This document shows, piece after piece, positions 43,521 to 52,463 of a stretch of 64,000 nt of DNA. The notes below the pieces were generated by a model. It had not been told where the DNA came from and ran no database searches. It saw only the letters and a list, made by a program, of their open reading frames with translations. Numbering within the stretch: position 1 is the stretch's first letter; each line of letters begins with the position of its first letter. Source of the stretch: UBA1181 sp045639525 (GTDB taxonomy: Bacteria > Bacteroidota > Bacteroidia > Bacteroidales > Paludibacteraceae). Where the stretch lies: the NCBI GenBank assembly GCA_045639525.1, contig JAZUDI010000077.1:62001-126000 (forward strand), given 5' to 3'. The position numbers and the translations under genes are program-made.

Positions 43521-46500
43521 TTATCTGATGAGGGATATGAATCCCTTTCTTTCTCCCTTCTTTTCTATGCCCATATAGTGGCTTTCATATTCACAATACC
43601 AACCGTAAACGCCCTGTGGACAAGGTGCGCCATCCAGGATACCATCCCACTCGTCGGTAATGGCGTGGCCTTCGAAGACAATCTCTCCCAAACGGTTATA
43701 GATGATATATTTGAAACTATCCATATAATCTCCACCATAGAACTTGAACGTATCGTTCTTGTCGTCGCCATTCGGCGTAAAGCCCTCTGGTGCCCAAAAG
43801 TCGATCCAAGTATAGATCGGCGCACGTCCTGTATATTCACATCCATACTGATCCACCGCACGCACCTTTACCAAGAAGGAGTCGGCATCATTAGGTTGAT
43901 AGAAATGTGAGGTGTTGACACCGGTCAAGTCACGGCTATTGTCACCCGTCTCCCAATACCACTTCGCATTCTTCGGGAATACGCCAGAGAAACGTACATT
44001 GGAACTACCCTCCTCTATGAAATCAGGAGAAACGGAGAACTCAATCTCATGACGAGGAATCAGATCAACCTCAATCTTCGCATATCCTGTGCATCCAAAG
44101 GCATCTTTACCCTCAACGGTAACAAGTGTCGGGCCTTCGATAGTAGCCGCCAAATCAGAGGTATATCCATTCATCTCCACACTTGCGGAGTATGGTTCAC
44201 TCGACCATTTGTATAGCTCCGCACCCTTAGCGGTCAAATGGATGGTGTCTGGCAATCCTGGACAACCAGTCTGGTGTCCCTTCTCGATATTGATCAACGG
44301 AGCAGGGCGAACACTGACCACTTTGCTTGCGGATGAGACGCACCCATTTTCATTGGTTCCCGTCACCTTAAACTCCGTCGTGGATCCCATGGTATAGGAG
44401 ATATGGTCCGTCTCATCATTGGTGTTCCATCTGTATGTTTTCGCACCCGAGGCGTACAAATTAAACGCTTCACCTTTGCAGACCGCCGTATCTCCCGAAA
44501 TGGAGATGGTCGGCAAGGAGAGCACGATAATATCAATATCGATGGAGGCCGGACAATTCGCCACATTGCTACCCGTCATACGGATCAATGTATTATTTTC
44601 CGGCTTAATCTCAATGGAAGAGCCATTGTACTCCTTCACGCCATCGGTCCAAGTATAGTTCAACGCACCATTTCCCTTCAGTGTGGTCTTTTCGCCGTAG
44701 CATACCTGCGTATTTCCTTCAAACGAGAGTACAGGCGGTTCTGTCAAGAATACCTCATGGGTAGCCGTCGATTTACATCCATATTGATTCTCCGCAGTCA
44801 CGGTGAATACTTGATCTTGTATGATTTGAGGCGTAATGGTGGATCCGAGGATGCCATTGCTCCAAGAGAAACTTGCCGTCTCTCCATTGGCGTCAGCCGC
44901 CTCAATCGTAACGATGGATTCGCGGCAGGCCTTGTTATCTCCCTTGGTGAAGACCATCGGATTAGGATTTACCTTCACAGGTACCTCCACCATCACCTCA
45001 CAACCCTTGGCTGAATATCCATAAAGGGTATAATTGGTGGAATTGTTCGGATAGATGGCAATGGTGTCACTCGTCAAGCCATTACTCCAACGATATGAGT
45101 CGGCACCATGACCGATCAATGAGGCACTATCCCCCGCACAGACTCCCGTCACACCTGATCCCGACACCCATAGGGCCGGAACAGGCAACACACTGACAGG
45201 GATGATCAAAGAGGATGAACAGCCATTGACATATCCCTTTACCTTTAACTCCATATCATTCTCCAACACCTTGCTGAAAACGGAGGTTCCCGATCCATCC
45301 TGCCACTCATAAGTATGTGCGCCGGATGCGGTAATGGTGAGAATATGGCCCGAACATACCGCCGTATCACCCTCATAGGTCAACACCGGCAAATCCTTCT
45401 TCTTAATGGTCCATGTCGCATAGGCCTCACACTGATTATCATCCACACAACGAACCGTCAAGGTATCATCCGCCGTCACCCTAACGGAGACTTTCGGTCC
45501 GAAGGCGTTATTGCTCCAATAATATTGGGAAGCACCTGAGGCCACTATTTTCGCCTCCGCGCCATCACACACCTCCTTATCACCCGACAACTCTATCATT
45601 GGAGGCTCATTCACACGGACAATAATGGATCCCGTACCCGTACATCCACCATTTTTAGAGGTTCCGATAACCGAATATTCCGATTCGGTATAAGGATTCA
45701 CCTTAATACGCTCTTCCTGCTCCGACGAACTCCACACATACGAGTCAGCACCTCTTGCCACAAGTTCCGTGGTGTCACCCTGGCAAATCACATCCTTTCC
45801 TTCGATCCAAACATTGGGAACATCCAACAACTTCACCGAATATTCCGCACGGCTTTCGCAATTGTTGGAGATACCCTTCACCCAATAAACAGTATCCTGT
45901 GTTGGCACACGGGTGATGGTCGTCTGTCCCTCCGTACCATCGTACCATGTCACGTTGGTACCGACGCCTGTCACCGTAAGTTTCGTGCTAGCACCTTCAC
46001 AAATGACGGAATCACCCGTAATTTTGATATCTGGAAGAGGCGTCACCTTCACCTTAATCTCTTGAGGTCGCGACTTACACTTCTTTGCATCGACGCAATG
46101 AACGGAATAGACCGTGGTCTCGTCTGGATAGACGGTGCGCTCTTTTCCATCAAAGACATCTCCCCAGATATAGGTCACCTCCCCATTGTAGGACTTGGCG
46201 TCAGCCACCAAATTGGAGGCGTCGCCTTTACAAATTACCACATCGCCCGATACGCTCACTTCCGGCAATTGGTTCACCCTGATCACCTTAGAGACGGTCG
46301 TCGAACAGCCCTCTTTATTGGTGACCGTCACCCGATATTCCGTCTCATCCTTCAACGGGCTCACCTTTACTTGCGGGGTCATCGCACCAACGCTCCAAGC
46401 ATAGGTGGCCACCTCGTCCGGTTTGGAATAGACAGAAGCCAACAAGGTAGCCGTATCATTCAAGCAGACCTCCTCGTCGCCTAAAATAGCGACGGACGGG

Positions 46501-48113
46501 CTCTCCTTGACAAATATTTCAAAGGTCGCGTCATAGCCGCAAGAGAATTCGTCCTTTGCGGTGACGGTATATTTCTTATAGCCATCCACCTTCACACGAA
46601 TTGCTGGAGTCGTGGCTCCGTTACTCCATTCATAGGTGCTTCCTGAGGCCGCACCGATGGCACGCAAATCCACAGAGTCACCAAAACAAACCTCCGACTT
46701 GGAATCGATGGAGAGTGTGGGGAAATAACGGACATTAATCGGTTTGGAGAAATTTTGCGTACATCCGTTAGCCGTATGAATCGACATCGTGACATCGTGT
46801 TTGCCATAGGTCATAAAGCGCGCCTTGGGATCTTCTCCCGGATTGAGGATCTCTTCGTTCTCCTCACCAAAGTCCCAACTCACCTTATCTACCCTATCTC
46901 CTACTATATCACACTTCACATCCTTGAAAGTGACCATTCCGCCACAATCATTTTCGTAATCAAAATCCAGGGAGGCACCCATCTTCTTGAGTTGGGTTTC
47001 CAAATTAATTTTTGCGCAACCCTTCCTCATCTCATCGGTCATCGTACAGATGATCTTGACATTGGGATCCTTCTCCTCGTTCGGCACAATGGCTACGGAA
47101 GGATCATTTGGATCCACCTCTACCGGTTTATCATCGGAACGCTTCCATTCGTAAGAGAATCCCTTAGGGGCCATGATACGGGCATCTTCGCCAATACAAT
47201 CCTTTACCTTCAACTCCAACTTCTTGGTCTCCGCCCAGAAATAGGCATAGGCTTTATGGTTTCCAGGGCCCAACTCTCCGACAGGCTCCCCATTCACCAA
47301 ATTCACCTTCAAGCAATCGTGGACATCCAACTGGATCACCACCTCACAACCCAACAATTTCGGATCTGACAGGTCAAAGTTACCATAGGTCCATGGGCAA
47401 TAAGCATACTCCGTCACCTTATTTCCCGCTACAGAACGGGCGCAGTTTCCAGGTAAATCCTTCACCAAAAGAAGGTTATCGGCATTATCACCCTCCGCAT
47501 TGACCACCACCTCACCGCAAGGGAGAATACGCTTCTCCTTTCCATCCGCATCATAGACCTTCACCGACATACTAAAAGTCGGCAACTGGCTTCCACAAGT
47601 ATGGACCGAGGTCTGCGTAGTGGTCTGTTTCAACAAGTCCGGACAGTGGAGAACCGCCGCATAGCGATAGGTAAGCAACGAGGTGTTTTCCGTGATTTTA
47701 AAACGATACTCCAAACGTTCGGCCATAGCGGCATCTTTTCGTTGTCCCACGCCTCCCGAATGTTTCTCGGCGTTTGAGTTGGCTTGAGTTCCACAATCTC
47801 CGATACGGACAGGCATGATACCATCAGGATTGGTCTTAAAATCCCAACAACTGACAGTCGGATCATTGCTATCCACGCTACCGTTGACCAAACGGATCTG
47901 GTTCGTCGTGTTCACAACATTCCAATCATCATAATGGTAGGTGGTATCGCTACCGTTCACCTCAGCGTAGATACCGCCCAACGAGAGTTTCCAATTCTCG
48001 AAGTTACCATTTTCAAAACTGAGGTTTGGTGTATCGATATTCGTCTCTTGAGCATAAATATGCATAGGAATACCCAATGACATCAATGCCAACAAATTGT
48101 GTTTCACGCTCAT
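43521..48113 (-). CDS. Giant T9SS type-B cargo adhesin with 12 tandem Ig-like repeats
   Basis: This protein has about 1530 residues from the ATG at 48113, which gives a proper signal peptide (LLALMSLGIPMHIYAQE); the frame is open 17 codons further. The region of about 30-370 is an N-terminal domain of unknown fold. A PKD-like domain (VSWDFGEENEE, YGKHDVTMSIHTANGC) follows around 395-470. Then come 12 repeats of about 74 residues, another PKD-like segment (WYWETGDNSR) and the gliding-motility type C-terminal domain. That domain has APEGFTPNGDDKNDTFKF, IIYNRLGEIVFEG and CPQGVYGWYCEY, and it ends GFISLIR. The C-terminal domain directs T9SS export and surface attachment. It should be a surface adhesin or matrix protein paired with the adjacent PorP/SprF. 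Confidence 0.93.
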   Translation of the reverse strand: MSVKHNLLALMSLGIPMHIYAQETNIDTPNLSFENGNFENWKLSLGGIYAEVNGSDTTYHYDDWNVVNTTNQIRLVNGSVDSNDPTVSCWDFKTNPDGIMPVRIGDCGTQANSNAEKHSGGVGQRKDAAMAERLEYRFKITENTSLLTYRYAAVLHCPDLLKQTTTQTSVHTCGSQLPTFSMSVKVYDADGKEKRILPCGEVVVNAEGDNADNLLLVKDLPGNCARSVAGNKVTEYAYCPWTYGNFDLSDPKLLGCEVVIQLDVHDCLKVNLVNGEPVGELGPGNHKAYAYFWAETKKLELKVKDCIGEDARIMAPKGFSYEWKRSDDKPVEVDPNDPSVAIVPNEEKDPNVKIICTMTDEMRKGCAKINLETQLKKMGASLDFDYENDCGGMVTFKDVKCDIVGDRVDKVSWDFGEENEEILNPGEDPKARFMTYGKHDVTMSIHTANGCTQNFSKPINVRYFPTLSIDSKSEVCFGDSVDLRAIGAASGSTYEWSNGATTPAIRVKVDGYKKYTVTAKDEFSCGYDATFEIFVKESPSVAILGDEEVCLNDTATLLASVYSKPDEVATYAWSVGAMTPQVKVSPLKDETEYRVTVTNKEGCSTTVSKVIRVNQLPEVSVSGDVVICKGDASNLVADAKSYNGEVTYIWGDVFDGKERTVYPDETTVYSVHCVDAKKCKSRPQEIKVKVTPLPDIKITGDSVICEGASTKLTVTGVGTNVTWYDGTEGQTTITRVPTQDTVYWVKGISNNCESRAEYSVKLLDVPNVWIEGKDVICQGDTTELVARGADSYVWSSSEQEERIKVNPYTESEYSVIGTSKNGGCTGTGSIIVRVNEPPMIELSGDKEVCDGAEAKIVASGASQYYWSNNAFGPKVSVRVTADDTLTVRCVDDNQCEAYATWTIKKKDLPVLTYEGDTAVCSGHILTITASGAHTYEWQDGSGTSVFSKVLENDMELKVKGYVNGCSSSLIIPVSVLPVPALWVSGSGVTGVCAGDSASLIGHGADSYRWSNGLTSDTIAIYPNNSTNYTLYGYSAKGCEVMVEVPVKVNPNPMVFTKGDNKACRESIVTIEAADANGETASFSWSNGILGSTITPQIIQDQVFTVTAENQYGCKSTATHEVFLTEPPVLSFEGNTQVCYGEKTTLKGNGALNYTWTDGVKEYNGSSIEIKPENNTLIRMTGSNVANCPASIDIDIIVLSLPTISISGDTAVCKGEAFNLYASGAKTYRWNTNDETDHISYTMGSTTEFKVTGTNENGCVSSASKVVSVRPAPLINIEKGHQTGCPGLPDTIHLTAKGAELYKWSSEPYSASVEMNGYTSDLAATIEGPTLVTVEGKDAFGCTGYAKIEVDLIPRHEIEFSVSPDFIEEGSSNVRFSGVFPKNAKWYWETGDNSRDLTGVNTSHFYQPNDADSFLVKVRAVDQYGCEYTGRAPIYTWIDFWAPEGFTPNGDDKNDTFKFYGGDYMDSFKYIIYNRLGEIVFEGHAITDEWDGILDGAPCPQGVYGWYCEYESHYMGIEKKGERKGFISLIR
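44052..46721 (-). repeat. Array of 12 degenerate Ig-like repeats in the T9SS adhesin gene
   Basis: Each unit of about 70-80 codons begins P-x-[VIL]-x-[VIF]-x-G-[DN] and continues VC-x-G-x-x-x-x-L-x-A-x-GA-x-x-Y-x-W-S-x-G. It ends with a Cys-containing strand such as GC-x-S. The paired cysteines could form one disulfide per unit. The twelve units are clearly diverged at the DNA level, so this is an old duplication series and not a recently expanded array. Confidence 0.9.
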
Positions 48114-48407
48114 CTTATGGATGAACTTTAGATTTAAGCACATAATTCTAACATTTATATTCAAAAAGAAGACGAGGCTGAAGTACTAGCAATGGTCGTG
48201 TATAATGGTCCTAAAAACTACTATCGAAAACTTCTCACCCCTTAACCATAGAAAACCGAACATCAACTATCGTCATCTTCCATTTCTTCCACAAAGATGA
48301 AGATAAATTCCTTAACAACACCGATTTATTGAGATTTTTTTCTTCCTTTTCAACCAACAGACATATTCTTTCAATCAAAACTCAGATGCGACAAGAGTCC
48401 GTCCTCA
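48114..48407. other. Gap between adhesin and ABC permease genes
   Basis: This stretch of about 290 bp has no supported gene. After the permease stop, a short frame on the minus strand (ATGATGAGGACGG onward) ends after nine codons, so no ATPase gene follows. I found no TAnnTTTG box for the adhesin gene here. Confidence 0.6.
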
Positions 48408-49403
48408 TCATCGATTCCGGATGATAATCCACAATACGACGGGGGCACCAATCAAGGCGGTCAACGCGTTCATCGGCAAGACATAACCATTGTTCGGAAA
48501 CTGGGAAATCACATCACAGAGGAGCATCAACGAAGCGCCACACATCATACAGGCAGGCGCCAGAAGGTGATGCGAAGAACTTTTCAGCAGGCCTTTCACC
48601 AAATGAGGCACCGCAATACCCACAAAGCCAATCGGCCCTGTGAAGGCAGTGGTCGCACCCGTCAGAATGGTAGCGGAGAGAATGGTCAAGAAGCGAACCA
48701 TCTTCACCTTCACACCTACCGTCCAGGCATAATCATCGCCCAAAAGCATCGCATCCAAAGGTTTGCACAACATAGGCGTCATCAACCAACCGATCGCCAC
48801 CAAAGGGATCATTACCCACAGTTTATCCCATGTCACGCCAGAAAGCGACCCCAAGGTCCAATTCACGAATAGTTTAACGGAGTCCGGATCGCTGATATGC
48901 TGCAACAAGGAGACAATGGCAGTCGCCACACTTCCCAACATCACACCCGCAATCAACAGCGAAATAGAATTGGGCAGACGGAAGGAGACCAATAAGACGA
49001 TCAGGAAGAGAGAGGCGGCGCCCACCATGGCGGAGAGGGCCATTCCCCATGAAGAGACCAACACCGAGGAGATACCCAACAATGAAAAGGCGAAAAGATA
49101 TAGCGAAACGCCCAAAGTGGCACCCGAACTAATACCCAACACATAAGGGCCGACCAATGGATTGCGGAAGAGTGTCTGCATCCACAATCCAGACAGCGAC
49201 AAGGCACTACCCACACAGATCGCCGTCAGCGCTTTGGGCAACCGGATGTCGAAGATAATGGTACGGTAAAGCGAGTCGGATCCGTCCGTCAAAGCCTCCG
49301 CAATCGAAGCCAACGGAATCGACACACTGCCCGTCACGATGTCCACCGCAAACAAAAGCAGCAGCATCACCACGCCCGCCATCCATATCATCAGCCGTCT
49401 CAT
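48408..49403 (-). CDS. FecCD/BtuC-family ABC transporter permease
   Basis: This 331-residue membrane protein has about nine to ten helices. The family motifs are RLPKALTAICVGSALSLSGLWMQTLFRNPLVGPYVLGISSGA near the N-terminus and FTGPIGFVGIAVPHLVKGLL in the ATPase-coupling region. Such permeases import vitamin B12, haem or ferric siderophores. It lies 7 bases downstream of its binding-protein gene. The expected ATP-binding subunit is not encoded next to it or elsewhere in the window. Confidence 0.93.
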   Translation of the reverse strand: MRRLMIWMAGVVMLLLLFAVDIVTGSVSIPLASIAEALTDGSDSLYRTIIFDIRLPKALTAICVGSALSLSGLWMQTLFRNPLVGPYVLGISSGATLGVSLYLFAFSLLGISSVLVSSWGMALSAMVGAASLFLIVLLVSFRLPNSISLLIAGVMLGSVATAIVSLLQHISDPDSVKLFVNWTLGSLSGVTWDKLWVMIPLVAIGWLMTPMLCKPLDAMLLGDDYAWTVGVKVKMVRFLTILSATILTGATTAFTGPIGFVGIAVPHLVKGLLKSSSHHLLAPACMMCGASLMLLCDVISQFPNNGYVLPMNALTALIGAPVVLWIIIRNR

Positions 49404-49410
49404 TTCTTCT

Positions 49411-50544
49411 CTATTTTTTTGTCATCGGTTCACAACGTCCCACATATCGGGGCTCATGCATTGGGAGAATTTCCGGATGGAAAATGGATATCAGATCCGC
49501 TAACAACACATCTGGATGGGCCACCGCGGACTCATAAAAATCCGAGACGCTATACCCTTCTCCCGGAAGAGAACGTTTGTTAAAATGGTAAACATCGCCC
49601 CTTTTAAACGATTCCATATCCCGCAATCGGCTATCCATATCCCTCAACTCATGAAGGTGGCAATTCATCCAAAAATCCGCCTCCGCATAATGGGCCAACA
49701 GCCACTCGGTCCCGCAAGTAAAGGTCGGCATATCCATCGCCTTTAGTAGATAGTCACCGCCGGCCGCCTGATACATGTCGGCCATATACCCTTGACCAGC
49801 CGTCATATACCAAGTATCCCCGAAACACCCTGCCGCAAAGACCGTAGGACGATATTGAACCGTATCGGTCAACCGAACCAAAGCCTCATAACGATGTTCC
49901 AAGTCCGAAAAAATGGAATCCGCCAAATCTCTTTTATCCAACAAAAGTCCTATAAATTTGATCCACTCCGCACGTCCCAAGGCAGAAGATTCTTTCCATT
50001 CAAAATTATGGACAACCGGACAAACATGGGCATGAGGGTCATCCCGCAAATCAGACAACAGAAGGATATCGGGCTTCGACAGTAGCAGCTGCTCCACATT
50101 GATATCATAGGAACTGCCCAAAGAGAGAATCGTCCCCGACTCAATCCGCTGACGGATCGTGTCTGAATAGACGAACTTGGCGTCGCATGTCGCCACCAGG
50201 CCATCCAAACCACCTAAAAGCCGCAAGAACTCGAAAATAGAACCTGAATTGGTTGCCACACGACCAACAGGTATATGGATTTTGGTAGCACTTTCTGGCA
50301 CTCGACAAGTGTCGTTTCTGGTCAAGGCATAGAAGCGACACGCCTCCTTCTCTCCCGCAGGAAAGAGAGAGACCAGATAGCCGAAATCGGTCTCCGAGGC
50401 GGAAAAATGGGTAGCATAACGCAAATCCAAATCACGCGAGTCCAACTTCTCTTCATTCACGGGTTTACGACAACCCCATACCGATAACGACACAAGCGTT
50501 ATACTTATCAGCCAAAATGCCGACCGAACTCTACATCTAAACAT
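49411..50544 (-). CDS. Periplasmic binding lipoprotein for iron-siderophore or cobalamin uptake
   Basis: This 377-residue protein has a lipoprotein signal peptide (LISITLVSLSVWGCRK). The BtuF/FepB-like class III fold is indicated by HIPVGRVATNSGSIFEFLRLLGGLDGLVA, VEQLLLSKPDILLLSD and the long connecting helix (WIKFIGLLLDKRDLADSIFSDLE). It should deliver the ligand to the FecCD-type permease encoded just downstream. The ligand is not evident from the sequence, and no TonB-dependent receptor is nearby. It is divergent from a TetR-family gene, with 90 bases between. Confidence 0.88.
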   Translation of the reverse strand: MFRCRVRSAFWLISITLVSLSVWGCRKPVNEEKLDSRDLDLRYATHFSASETDFGYLVSLFPAGEKEACRFYALTRNDTCRVPESATKIHIPVGRVATNSGSIFEFLRLLGGLDGLVATCDAKFVYSDTIRQRIESGTILSLGSSYDINVEQLLLSKPDILLLSDLRDDPHAHVCPVVHNFEWKESSALGRAEWIKFIGLLLDKRDLADSIFSDLEHRYEALVRLTDTVQYRPTVFAAGCFGDTWYMTAGQGYMADMYQAAGGDYLLKAMDMPTFTCGTEWLLAHYAEADFWMNCHLHELRDMDSRLRDMESFKRGDVYHFNKRSLPGEGYSVSDFYESAVAHPDVLLADLISIFHPEILPMHEPRYVGRCEPMTKK

Positions 50545-50572
50545 ATCACAAAATTAAAAAAAATTGCGTTTG

Positions 50573-50603
50573 TTGCAGAATTTATTAAAATGATATAATT
50601 TTG
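50573..50603 (+). promoter_or_regulatory. Promoter for the TetR-family gene
   Basis: TTG at 50573-50575 is followed after 20 bases by TAATTTTG at 50596-50603, a consensus arrangement about 30 bases before the ATG. On the other strand, 50556-50549 also reads TAATTTTG, only 4 bases before the divergent lipoprotein ATG and without a -33 element. Confidence 0.65.
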
Positions 50604-50634
50604 CATTAAGAAAAAAAATCGATTGTATATTAGG

Positions 50635-51231
50635 ATGGGAACAATTAAAACCAGAAGCATATTGATAGACGTCGCCCGCAGACTCTTCGCCGCCAAAGGC
50701 GTGGAGAATACGACGATGAACGATATCGCCGTGGCCGCCCAAAAGGGACGCAGGACCCTTTATACCTATTTCAAATCGAAAGACGAGGTCTACTCCGCCG
50801 TAATCGAAACCGAGTTGTTCCAATTGGCCCACAAGCTCCAAGAGGAGTTACAAAAGAGCCAAAACCCAGCGGAGAAACTCATCAACTACATCTATGTCCG
50901 AATGGATTATATCCAAGAGGTGGTGCAACGAAACGGTAACCTTAACGCCAGTTTTTTCAGCAATATCCACTTGGTGGAGAAGGTCAGACACAAGTTGGAC
51001 CTTCAGGAGCGTAAAATGTTGGAGAAGATCCTCATTGAGGGCAACGCCCGGAATATGTTCAACGTGAAGAACACCAAGTTTGCCGCAGCCATCCTACAAT
51101 GTTCGCTCAAAGGATGGGAAGTCCCCTTTATCAGAGGCGAGCTCAGCCAACTCTCATCACCTGAAAACAAGAAGGCGTTTTCAGACTTCCTTCTATGCGG
51201 ACTAACGGAAATCAACTTGATGGCGGAATAA
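50635..51231 (+). CDS. TetR/AcrR-family transcriptional regulator
   Basis: This protein has about 198 residues from the ATG at 50635; a TTG four codons earlier is possible. The N-terminal helix-turn-helix is clear: ILIDVARRLFAAKGVENTT, MNDIAVAAQKGRRTLYTYFKSKDEVY. The C-terminal ligand and dimerisation domain has no recognisable subfamily, though such regulators are common in Bacteroidetes. It is divergent from the uptake lipoprotein gene at 49411-50544 and might control it, or may regulate envelope genes. Confidence 0.9.
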   Translation: MGTIKTRSILIDVARRLFAAKGVENTTMNDIAVAAQKGRRTLYTYFKSKDEVYSAVIETELFQLAHKLQEELQKSQNPAEKLINYIYVRMDYIQEVVQRNGNLNASFFSNIHLVEKVRHKLDLQERKMLEKILIEGNARNMFNVKNTKFAAAILQCSLKGWEVPFIRGELSQLSSPENKKAFSDFLLCGLTEINLMAE

Positions 51232-51254
51232 AAATTGTGCCCTTTCCTTGTTAT

Positions 51255-51292
51255 GGGCGTATGCAATTAGGGCGTATGCTATACGCCCCTAC
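51255..51292. repeat. REP-like element (GGGCGTA type)
   Basis: An 8-bp hairpin (GGGCGTAT, 3-base loop, complement) at 51270-51288 is preceded by a direct copy of GGGCGTATGC at 51255-51264 and followed by CTAC. From general knowledge, the sequence GTAGGGGCGTA is another frequent intergenic palindrome in Bacteroidetes. It lies between the convergent TetR and ATP-grasp-like genes. It also supplies the last codons and the stop (51279-51281) of the minus-strand gene. Confidence 0.7.
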
Positions 51293-52457
51293 GGATCAAT
51301 GCGCCTGCAGCGTAACTACTCTCCTTATCCACATAGGTCAGCGGAAGAAATCCAGACACTATTTTTCCTTGCGTAATCTCCAACGGATGGTCATTCGACA
51401 ATGTATCGAACAGACGACCCAACTCCTCAGCGGAACGATTCGCATAGATCATATATTCACCGACAGAATCGGGATGGATATAACGATCGGTGATGACGCG
51501 GGCGCACACCCCCATATTCATCCTTAGATTCACCTCCACACAGGGATAGAGCCAAGACTCCCCCTCTTGCTCCGCCACCAACATATCCACACCGAAATAG
51601 CCTTTGTAGTAGGGTTGGATCCTTGGGGCGAAATATTGTTCCAAGAATTGACGCACTTTCAAAAGAGATATTTTCTCCACATACGTTTCCAAATAGGCCG
51701 CTATCTTATCGTTCGACCACAACAAATTACTGCGGTAAGTTCCCATATCATCTGCGGAAAAGAGCGAATAGCCAGCAAAACGGACACCCGATTCGTCAGA
51801 GAGGAACTCCATAGCGAAATCCACTACCTTTCGATGCGCCACCTCGCAGACCAAACTACCCTGACGTTTCAATATATTGGCGCACCAAGCCTCCGTTTGG
51901 GCGTCCCACGTCCCTTCGCACCAACGAAGTCCCTTTCCGCTGCACGACCACGGGGATTTCAAGACAGCCCGAGAATGTGCCTCCACAAAAGTGCGGATTC
52001 CATTCACATCAAATTCCTCAATAGGCAATTCACACATCATAGGGATGAGTCCATGTTGTCGGAGGGCTTCAGCCGTCTCTATGGCGAAACGACGATGGGA
52101 AAGCAAACGCAACCGCTCAACATCCACCTCCATTTTACAAGGAGCATATTTATTCCATTCCCGCAACAACGAGCCATTCCATCCCCAAGGTTTCAAACGG
52201 TCCGACATAGCGAACCGACTCTTTTGCTCGTCAAAAAGAGACCATTCAATGGAGATACCCAATTGGGCGAAGATATCGGCATTCCAATCTTGGGGTACCT
52301 GCTTACGAGTCAGGACAGACTCCCCTGGGTTCGCAAACCATATCGGAAGCGTGGAGAGATCAGTCGCCAAAGCGATTGCCGAACGAGGTGGATTATACCC
52401 TGCTCCACCCTGCCCCAAGGCCAAATCGTTTTCAGGATTGAAATAGTGGTAGATCAT
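51279..52457 (-). CDS. ATP-grasp-like protein of unknown function
   Basis: This 392-residue protein shows sequence features of an ATP-grasp fold. AVLKSPWSCSGKGLRW resembles the ATP-binding lysine plus glycine-rich loop, YYKGYFGVDMLV the second binding strand, and YPCVEVNLRMNMG the metal-binding Glu/Asn pair. The N-terminus (YHYFNPENDLALG) is shared with an uncharacterised Bacteroidales family as far as I recall. ATP-grasp enzymes ligate carboxylates to amines or thiols; the substrate here is unknown. It follows the phosphopantetheinyl transferase gene by 6 bases, so it may act on a carrier-bound compound. The last codons are formed by a REP-like element. Confidence 0.7.
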   Translation of the reverse strand: MIYHYFNPENDLALGQGGAGYNPPRSAIALATDLSTLPIWFANPGESVLTRKQVPQDWNADIFAQLGISIEWSLFDEQKSRFAMSDRLKPWGWNGSLLREWNKYAPCKMEVDVERLRLLSHRRFAIETAEALRQHGLIPMMCELPIEEFDVNGIRTFVEAHSRAVLKSPWSCSGKGLRWCEGTWDAQTEAWCANILKRQGSLVCEVAHRKVVDFAMEFLSDESGVRFAGYSLFSADDMGTYRSNLLWSNDKIAAYLETYVEKISLLKVRQFLEQYFAPRIQPYYKGYFGVDMLVAEQEGESWLYPCVEVNLRMNMGVCARVITDRYIHPDSVGEYMIYANRSAEELGRLFDTLSNDHPLEITQGKIVSGFLPLTYVDKESSYAAGALIRRGV

Positions 52458-52463
52458 AGGTTT

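Noticed and set aside
44052..46721. Adhesin repeat region as a recent tandem DNA repeat or CRISPR-like array
   Set aside because: The repeats are conserved only at the protein-motif level. There are no identical DNA units or regular spacers.
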